In this document: positions 57,160 to 64,000 of the stretch, one piece after another
How positions within the stretch are numbered: position 1 is the first letter of the stretch
Layout: each line of letters starts with the position of its first letter
Assembly: GCA_037976565.1 (NCBI GenBank)
Contig: CP137670.1
Coordinates: 12,424,600-12,488,599 of the forward strand
Direction: 5' to 3'
Origin: Mesocentrotus franciscanus
Taxonomy: Eukaryota > Echinodermata > Echinoidea > Camarodonta > Strongylocentrotidae
DNA: 64,000 bases
The notes under the pieces: model-generated
What the model was told of the DNA's origin: nothing
What the model saw: the letters and a program-made list of their open reading frames with translations, nothing else
Database searches by the model: none
Translations under genes and position numbers: made by a program

Positions 57160-59070
57160 AGACAGAAAATTTAGTCGGTTCCCTCGCGTTGGACTTTGTC
57201 AGATAGCTATTTTTTGTGCATAGTGGACCTAGCTTGGAATTTCGAATCTAGGATTGGTAAGTTAATAGCCATATTTTATATTTCCGCACTGTGTAAGCTT
57301 TTAGATCATTATTTTGATTAGAAATTTTTGAAACAAATGGCATTAACCACGAAATCAATTTCATACTCTATTTTCATTTTGGAGAACATTACGGGGTAAG
57401 GAAGGAAATCACTTTGATTGAACCATATGTTTTACGTTGTGTCATATTTCCCTTTTATCTCTCCGAAAGTTGAAAACAAAGAAATCAGTTATTATTATTT
57501 TAATACTTTGGAAGTCTTATTATGTCTTTAGCTTTTTCTAATCTTCGATTTTTGTTATAATGGAAATCGTTCTTCTCTCGTTATATTTGCTCTGGAATAT
57601 GAATCGCAAAACATATTAATGAAAGCATGATTATTTAATTATTATTATCAAATCTACCTTGAATTAAATTGATAATTTTCAAACAAATCCTGTATAGTCT
57701 ATATTAATTCAACCAACGACACTCGTGTTTTATTCTTCAATTTCTACCGTAAGTTTTATATAAATGATTTCAAATTATATTGAATATCTATCGTTATTGT
57801 ATTTATTAACAATTACTATTTATATGCCTATGTTTTTTCGATCCGAGTCATTAAAAGAAGTAAGTTCATATTTTATAACTGAAGATTTATTTTTATTTTG
57901 AATTAATAAACCATATCAAAATGTGGCGTACAGTATTTACATTAATTGTTGATTCTGCTTCGATCCGAGTCATTAAAAAAACATAATTCGGATTGTATTT
58001 GGGAGATTTATTTCTTCTGTCACGGGTGACTCAGCACCTGGGTGTTTAAAAGTTTTGTCGAAATCGCCTTGTACCTATTACTTTGGGCTGATGGAACGAA
58101 TGTGGGTCAGGTCATATTCATGTTCTTCTTTGGTCTTAAGGCCTTTTAAAAGTTAGGTTATGCCTCGTTCCTCAGTGCTTCATTGTTTAAAATGAAGCAA
58201 TATATCTAGGCTTTCACAAAACCTTGTTTCAATCCATTGGATAACCTGTAATTGTTTTGAACAGCCTACTAACTTCTTGTCTCATGATATCTGAGTTCTT
58301 TCTGCTCACTTGTCCGCTGCGCCATTTCACACGCGTAAGGAGCATAAGGTGTTTATCTCGAATAGCGAATCAATTTTTAAAGGTTACTAAACCCAAATGC
58401 AATGAAGAACACGAATGATGATAACTATCAAAGAAATTGACAGTAGACTTTCATTAAAAAAGATAACATCCCAAATAAACTTTAACCAGTTTGTATCACC
58501 CAATGAGAATGATTAGCTTAAACAAGGGATGCGAATTAAACTGTAATCATCATAACGAAGAGAATATCATAAATTTTGCCTGTAATAAGCATTTCCTTGA
58601 ATTTGATTTTTTTTTCCAGCTGCCTAAAAGTTAATGTAAATAAGTGAGGTGTTGTTTGTGGACAGATTTAACACACGCATAAAACTGTTATCCCACATTC
58701 ATTGCTTCAACCAAAACTTGGTACAATAGCATTTTGACAATACTTTTTTGGAAAATCCTTTTTGGATGTCCTTGAACGGTCCATTACAATTCTAATACAC
58801 TAGGTGTTCTGTAAAGTAATAGAGGTTTGTTACACACACACACTTCCCTTTATGATAATGTAAACATAATGGAGGTTTCACATCACCGGCCTTTGTAAAT
58901 GGAGGGCTTGAAGCTGTAAAAATGAAATAAACAGACGATGGCGGAAATGATTTGTTTTTATTGGGTTATGTGCATGTTACTATAGCATGACTAAATACAT
59001 AATGACTAACATGTGTATCATAGACAAATTAAAAAAATTATGTCCTAGATTTATATATTCGACAAGACAT
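57160..59070. other. Non-coding stretch, little recognised
   Basis: Two copies of CGATCCGAGTCATTAAAA (57839 and 57961) are the only repeat seen. No exon is supported. Confidence 0.5.
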
Positions 59071-59074
59071 ATGA

Positions 59075-59157
59075 CAAAGAAAGAGGGCGAGAGAGAGGAA
59101 GAGGAAGAGGGGGGGGGGAGGGGGAGAGGGGAAGACAGGGAGAGAGAGAGGGAGGGG

Positions 59158-59198
<41 letters not shown>

Positions 59199-59220
59199 TG
59201 TGGGTGGGGGAGGAGGGGGC
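59075..59220. repeat. GA/GGGA-rich tract with (TA)n
   Basis: Low-complexity purine run with a (TA)n insert at 59160-59178. Open frames on both strands here are low-complexity and not genes. Confidence 0.92.
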
Positions 59221-59514
59221 GCTTAATTTTGGCAAAAGTGCTTGCCACACAAAATTAATGATCTCCCAGTGAAACACAGTATTTTTAATGGAATAGATAC
59301 ACTAACGTGTTCTAGATTAATATCAACTATTTCCAGTACAAGATGATTAATTTGCACTGTAATGTTGTTAGTTACAACACAAAGTTTCCGAACACCGACA
59401 CCATTGTATTATTTCGTTAATATTTTGTTTGTTGAAGAAATATGCAATTATGCTGTATCAATATACAGTAACCGTCTTTCAATCACAATTTTATTTCCGG
59501 GTAAATAAATGATG

Positions 59515-59792
59515 ATAATAATAATCGTTCCATTTATATAGCGCAGCTACTATATGAATATACTCTACTGCACTTAATACAAGGTATAATACTATTACCC
59601 CAGCTGTAGCTGAGCTGCCATAATAAGGCGGTGAAGCATTCAAGGAAATCTCTTCCTACGGGGTACCTATTTACTTCACCTGGGTGGAGAGTGGCAAATG
59701 TAGATTAATGTCTTGACAAAGGGAAATAATCGAACCGCAAACCATGTGATCCACAGTCCGGCGACGTATCCGCTAGACCACGACACCTCTAC
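59515..59792 (-). mobile_element. tRNA-derived SINE
   Basis: On the minus strand it reads GTAGAGGTGTCGTGGTCTAG at the 5' end, then a degenerate tRNA head, ATTTGCCACTCTCCACCCAG and a TATATAAATGG...AT-rich tail. It is the same family as 61351-61641 and 31846-32046, but with an altered B box. Confidence 0.85.
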
Positions 59793-59799
59793 ATAAATA

Positions 59800-60055
59800 A
59801 ATCGAGAGAAGCGGCAAATGAATGTCATGGGTTTGATCCCCACCTAGAGCCTTATTACCTTAAAGCCCCACTGCACTACTTGTAGCTACTTGCTCCCTCT
59901 ATATAGAAAACAGTGCCTAAGCGGTGCTCGTTGGTCCCCCATGATCCTCTTTTTCTTATGTTAATTGAGAGCTGAGTTGATGAGATAAGCACCTGACAGT
60001 GACCACGCTGGGAGGTCTAATCCCTCCTCGCCAAACTAGTACAGACAGGCTTTAA
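59800..60055 (+). mobile_element. Second tRNA-SINE-like element
   Basis: A GGTTTGATCCC B box lies at 59830-59840 after GAATGTCAT, and the body (CCCACTGCACTACTTGTAGC ... GCACCTGACAGTGACC) differs from the neighbouring SINE. A short TTTAAAGCTAATCTTGAGCT near 60051 recalls the end of MITE family C. Confidence 0.45.
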
Positions 60056-60189
60056 AGCTAATCTTGAGCTCCGGTATGGGCATCGTATGTCGAGAGAACA
60101 TGGCTATAATTCATTCTGAATTGTTTATCCTTCAGTAGATTGATCGTTTGAACAGTAAAATAAAAACAACCTCACAAAAACTTGCTGGA

Positions 60190-62770
60190 AATCATCTTCC
60201 AATCCAATCCATCCAATCCATGAATTTATAAAGCGCCAATATCTAGTTGCCTAATCAAAGGCGCTGATGAGACTGAAAATCTACCAAAAATGTCTGTTAA
60301 TGATTCTAACTGGGAAAGACAAAAAAGCAGTGACTAATTGTAAGCAATCTGAAATTGGGTAACTGGTGACAAGAGCGAAGGATTTGGGGAAGACCATTCC
60401 ACAATCTAGATGCACAGGTAGTAAATGATTGATCACCTAGAAGAGAGTGTGTACGAGGACTCTCAAGCAGGTATTTACCTGCAGATCACAAATTAGTTCG
60501 AGGGTTATAAATAGTCAACAAGTCTGAAATGTATACAGGGGCATATCCATGCATTGCATTCCATTTTTATAACATAATGTTGTATTAAATTCTCTGTTTT
60601 ACAGGAAGCCAGTGTAGGGCAATAAGTGAAGGGGTAATGTGGTCAAACTTTCTACCTCTTGAAAGAATACGTGCAGCAGAATTTTCCCCCCATCTTAACG
60701 TGATGTTATTAGTGCGTGAACAATTACAGCAGCTGCCCTATCTGAAAGAACCCTTCTGATACTCCAGACATTTCTTATCTGGGAATACACACTTTGACAA
60801 ATTCTTTTCACTTGAATATCCATTGTCATCGTGCTATCGAAGATGACACCCAAATTTCACACAGATAAAGAAGAGGAAATATTTAAATCAGCGACTTGTA
60901 TTTGATGAACATGAACTTTGGATTGATTACTTTTAGATTTAAAAGTGATTAGTTCGGTCTTTGCATCATCCAGCTTTAAATGATTAATGTGTAACCACAA
61001 TTTTCGTTCAGAAATACATGATTCAATACGTGTTTTTGCAGATAACTGGTCATCCTGATTATTCACATCAAATGGAATGTATAGATCGTCTGCATACATA
61101 TGATATTGAATACCATGATCATGTGCAATGTGACAAACTGGAGAAGCATATATTGTAAAAAGTTGGGGACCGAGAACTGAGCCTTGGGGTATCCCAAAGT
61201 GAAGTGGAACAGGTTGAGAAAATTTACCGTTCACACCTACAGAGTCCGACCCTGAGAATATGATGTCAGCCACTGTAAGGCCTTGCTCTTAATACGTAGA
61301 GATGAAAGTCGTGAGATCATGATATTGTGATCTATTGTGTCAAATGCTGACGTAGAGGTGTCGTGGTCGAGTGGATACGTCGCCGGACTATCGATCACAA
61401 GGTCCGCGGTTCGAGTCCCGCCGCGGCACTAATGTCCTTTGGCAAGACATTGATCTACATTTGCCACACTCCACCCAGGTGAAGTAAATGGGGACCTGGT
61501 AGGAATTTATTCCTTGAAACGCAGAGCGCGTGACAGCTGCACTGCTAAAGCCAGGGTAATTATGCTGCATTATTGTAGAGCGCTTAGAGACTTCTGATAA
61601 AGTAAGTGTTAGGCGCTATATAAGCAAATATAATTATTTTTATATCCAATAATACCAAGAAAATACCCTGTTGTTTATCCATAGCTTGCAGTATAACATT
61701 TTGCACTTTCAGAAGAGCAGTTTCAGTTCCGTGATGTTGCTTGTATGCAGACTGCAGGGGCTCAAGAAGATTATTCTCAATAAAATAAGTCTGTAAACGG
61801 GATGCAACCACCTTTTCGATTATCTTAGAAATGAATTTAAGGTTGGAGACAGGACGAGAATTCTTAAGATCTTTAGGATCTAATGAGGATTTCTTTATCA
61901 AAGGTCTAACTATGGCATTCTTTAAAAAAATGGTTGGAAAGGTACCAACTTCCAAAGACAAAAATAATCATATTTGTTATAACTGGAACCAAGAGATCAA
62001 GAATTTTCCTAATCAACCAAGTAGGTAACGGATCTATCTCACATTACTTTGATGGCAATGACAAAATCAATTTAGAAACTTCAGCGCATGATGCAGGGGA
62101 GACATTTTCTTAAATCGACGAGTGCTCTGAGAATTCAGAGACTGTCGGGTTACAAGGTTGTCCTCTTGAAGATCTAAGTGCTTCACATATAATACCTACT
62201 TTGGAATTAAAATATTGACTAAATCTAGTGGTTAGCTCTATTTCACTGGCATATGATGGCAAGCGGGGTGGAGGCCTCTGGTGAAGTAGAGAGTTAGTAA
62301 TTTTGAAGAACCTTCTTGGGTTTTTACATTGTACAAGTTGTTCCTCATGATATGAAGATTTTGCTTATCAATAACGATTTGTAGACGTTGAGCTGTATAT
62401 TTGTTCTTTGCATCTATTATGTCTACTGCACTGATATTTCTATGTTTTGCTTTTCGCCATACCCGTTCTAATTTTCGTAGAAGTCGTTTAGCTTTGCCTA
62501 TGTGTGAAGAAAACCTCTTGTTTACAGGCCTAACCGTGACAGTTTTAGATTTTAGTGGAACATGTTGGTCTAGGAGATCCTTCAATGAGGAATCATCTTC
62601 TAAAATGAGGTCATCTAAGTTTTCTGGTACGTTATTCACCAAACCGGAAACACTTAAGTCACGAGAAAAGTCATCATGTATCATTGATTTAAAGGTACGA
62701 AAAGTAATTACCTGTTTTCTTGAATCACATCTATCAAACTTAAGTTGGCAATTAATAATTAACAATTAAT
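60190..62770 (-). pseudogene. CR1/L2-like LINE, 5'-truncated and split by a SINE
   Basis: In minus-strand order: a linker region (62765-62238, SSHIGKAKRLLRKLERVWRK), the RT start (61961-61640, NAIVRPLIKKSSLDPKDLKN, FISKIIEKVVASRLQTYF, LQSAYKQHHGTETALL, LVLLDI), and the SINE 61641-61351. Then come AFDTIDHNIM (about 61345-61310), FGIPQGSVLGPQLFTIYASP with YHMYADDLYIPF intact (61273-60857), a thumb with WLHINHLKLDDAKTEL, and a decayed 3' part. The end is AAAGGCGCTTTG-type tail sequence near 60230. The endonuclease is missing. The catalytic YADD is present, but stops and the SINE inactivate it. Confidence 0.88.
61351..61641 (+). mobile_element. Complete tRNA-derived SINE inserted in the LINE RT
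   Basis: A-box TGGTCGAGTGG (61364-61374) and a perfect B-box GGTTCGAGTCC (61408-61418) sit inside a tRNA-like head. The body carries CCTTTGGCAAGACATTGATC, CATTTGCCACACTCCACCCA and GTAAATGGGGACCTG. The 3' end GTTAGGCGCTATATAAGC resembles the CR1/L2 tails in this window, the expected partner for its mobilisation. It separates LVLLDI from AFDTIDHN of the host LINE. Confidence 0.93.
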
Positions 62771-63263
62771 AAAAACCATAACTCTTATTTGCACATAGTG
62801 ACATGTGTTAAGCACATGGTGTCGGGCCTACTTACCTTGATTTCCTTATCTGTCTATGCTCATTGCTCAGCCCCTATACATTTTCTACCAAACTCATTTT
62901 GGCACATGTCATTTATTTGTAGTATTGAACATTCAGTGTCAGTTTTTTTGGATTCTGTGAGAATTTAATTTCTATCATTACCAGAACTCAAGCTTATCTT
63001 TAATCAGGGAATTTTATCTCAACTGCTTCTCTCCACCTAGGTAATAAATTGTTGTCGGGTAAAATGCAAACTTGTATGTGGTTGTATTGGCACGTGTGCG
63101 CTTGTAAAATGTCGCCTGGCCGGAGTGTGCAATATCATGTGTGGAATAGCAATTGAATCCAATGAAAATCGTGATGATAATCACAATATTAAGTCTTAAA
63201 TACTTAGTATTAAGCGATATGTGACTGTTATTATATAACCTCGATCCTGGCAGACGTATTATC
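62771..63263. other. Upstream region of the last gene
   Basis: CCAGAACTCAAGCTTATCTTTAA at 62982-63004 is an isolated end of MITE family C. TATATAACC at 63232-63240 could be a TATA box, but an acceptor-like CCTGGCAG just before the ATG makes an internal 5' UTR exon boundary equally plausible. Confidence 0.4.
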
Positions 63264-63333
63264 ATGATGGTGATCTTTATGAAGACGTACGCACTGGTTG
63301 GCCTTCTGTTCTGCATATGCTCCACCCAGAGTC
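63264..63333 (+). CDS. Signal-peptide exon of a secreted protein gene (continues beyond window)
   Basis: It encodes 23 codons, MMVIFMKTYALVGLLFCICS then TQS, with a basic residue before a hydrophobic core and a likely cleavage area at the end. It is followed by a perfect GTAAGT donor in phase 1. Size, phase, donor and the acceptor-like CAG about 10 bases before the ATG all parallel the exon at 35085-35151, so a related mosaic protein is plausible. No further exon is seen before 64000. Confidence 0.65.
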
Positions 63334-63369
63334 GTAAGTTTGCCCATTTCTTTCTGTAAGATTTGTTAA

Positions 63370-63550
63370 TGCTAATCATTATTATTATCATCATCTTATT
63401 GTTATTTATCATTTAGTAGTATTATGCTTTTTATTTTCTATTATTAATGCTATTTTTATATCATTATTAGTGGTAGTAGTAATAGTAGTAGTATTCATTA
63501 TTATTCTTGTCATTATTATTATTATTATTGTTATTGATCATTATTTATTA
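63370..63550. repeat. ATT / GTA microsatellites
   Basis: ATTATTATCATCATC at 63378-63395, TAGTAGTAATAGTAGTAGTA at 63470-63492 and (ATT)n to 63535. Confidence 0.85.
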
Positions 63551-63920
63551 TTATATCCTGCATCAACAATTTATTGGTTTTTGATTGGTTGAGAGCTCGT
63601 CACGTGACCAGAAATATTTCAACTATTTTAATGTTGCTCTGAAAAAGTACTATTTGGGAGTACTATTTGGGAGTAGAAGTACTATATGAGAGTACTATTT
63701 GGGGGTTGACAAATTTTTTTGGAATATTTTTTTCCAATTTGAAAATTTGATTTAATTTGTTTATCTTTTTAAAATCTAATAACTTTTTTCATTTTTTTAT
63801 TCTTTTTTTGATAAAAAGTGTAATTTTTTTGAAATTTTTGAAATTTTGATAAAATTTTTCCCCAAAATTGTTGTTGTTTTTTTTTTTTGTTTAAAATAAA
63901 TTTTTGATGCAGGATATAAA
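63551..63920. mobile_element. MITE-like element with 17-22 bp inverted ends
   Basis: It starts TTATATCCTGCATCAACAAT and ends with the inverse TTGATGCAGGATATAA. The interior holds an (AGTACTATTTGGG)n cluster at 63649-63704 and long T runs. No second copy lies in the window. 63921-64000 has nothing recognised. Confidence 0.55.
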
Positions 63921-64000
63921 ACAAATATACCATGCCTTCTTTTCGAGGTACTGGTTAAAACTATGGGCCTCAGTGACTCCAAAAGTACCATTTTCTTCGG

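Noticed and set aside
59038..59277. Overlapping open frames on both strands
   Set aside because: Low-complexity translation of a GA/TA tract.
61364..61418. Possible tRNA gene
   Set aside because: The A and B boxes are perfect, but the sequence continues into a SINE body found at two other places, and no complete cloverleaf with an acceptor stem is seen.
1..64000. CRISPR arrays, operons or prokaryotic defence systems
   Set aside because: Spliced exons, SINEs and microsatellites show this is animal DNA; no regularly spaced repeat array is present.

Overview
This window looks like intron-rich, AT-rich, repeat-dense DNA from a marine invertebrate. Echinoderm is the best guess and another invertebrate deuterostome is possible. 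This rests on extracellular EGF, fibrinogen-C and YWTD exons with phase-1 introns, abundant tRNA-derived SINEs, CR1/L2-like LINEs, a Penelope-like fragment, many short inverted-repeat (MITE-like) elements, and GAT/ATT microsatellites. No bacterial-style operons, CRISPR arrays or complete tRNA/rRNA genes are visible. The taxon is inference; no species was identified.

Layout. (1) 0-3.8 kb: a small gene of unrecognised family (1881-2303, +) lies between two oppositely oriented copies of one TTAA-flanked MITE. (2) 3.8-12 kb: repeats only, including a block at 7.4-9.15 kb that recurs at 23.2-24.33 kb. (3) 12.4-26.3 kb, minus strand: a secreted-type fibrinogen-related gene. Its exons run from the 3' end as three fibrinogen-C exons (12444-12691, 15176-15437, 16278-16426), one EGF exon (22953-23054), an unrecognised Cys-containing exon (24387-24602) and a weaker candidate (26211-26327). 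All splice phases agree. A dead CR1/L2-like LINE sits in its long intron. (4) 27-30 kb: tandem repeats, a TTAA MITE, two decayed TPR exons, and a SINE that resembles 7SL RNA/Alu. (5) 30.5-42.1 kb: a plus-strand gene with a signal peptide, an EGF domain and at least two YWTD (LDLR class B) stretches, lying between the arms of a large inverted duplication. One arm carries a MITE and a SINE that the other lacks, so the pre-insertion sites can be read directly. (6) 42-58 kb: repeats, a second member of the unrecognised small-protein family (46167-46565, -), a Penelope GIY-YIG fragment abutting a LINE tail, and a possible 3' gene end near 55.8 kb. (7) 58-64 kb: three SINEs, a CR1/L2-like LINE split by one of them, and the signal-peptide exon of another secreted-protein gene running out of the window.

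The gene-like content is thus two extracellular recognition/adhesion-type genes, the start of a third, and two related small intracellular-type proteins. Everything else is mobile-element debris and simple repeats. Gene boundaries, 5' exons and expression cannot be settled from sequence alone.
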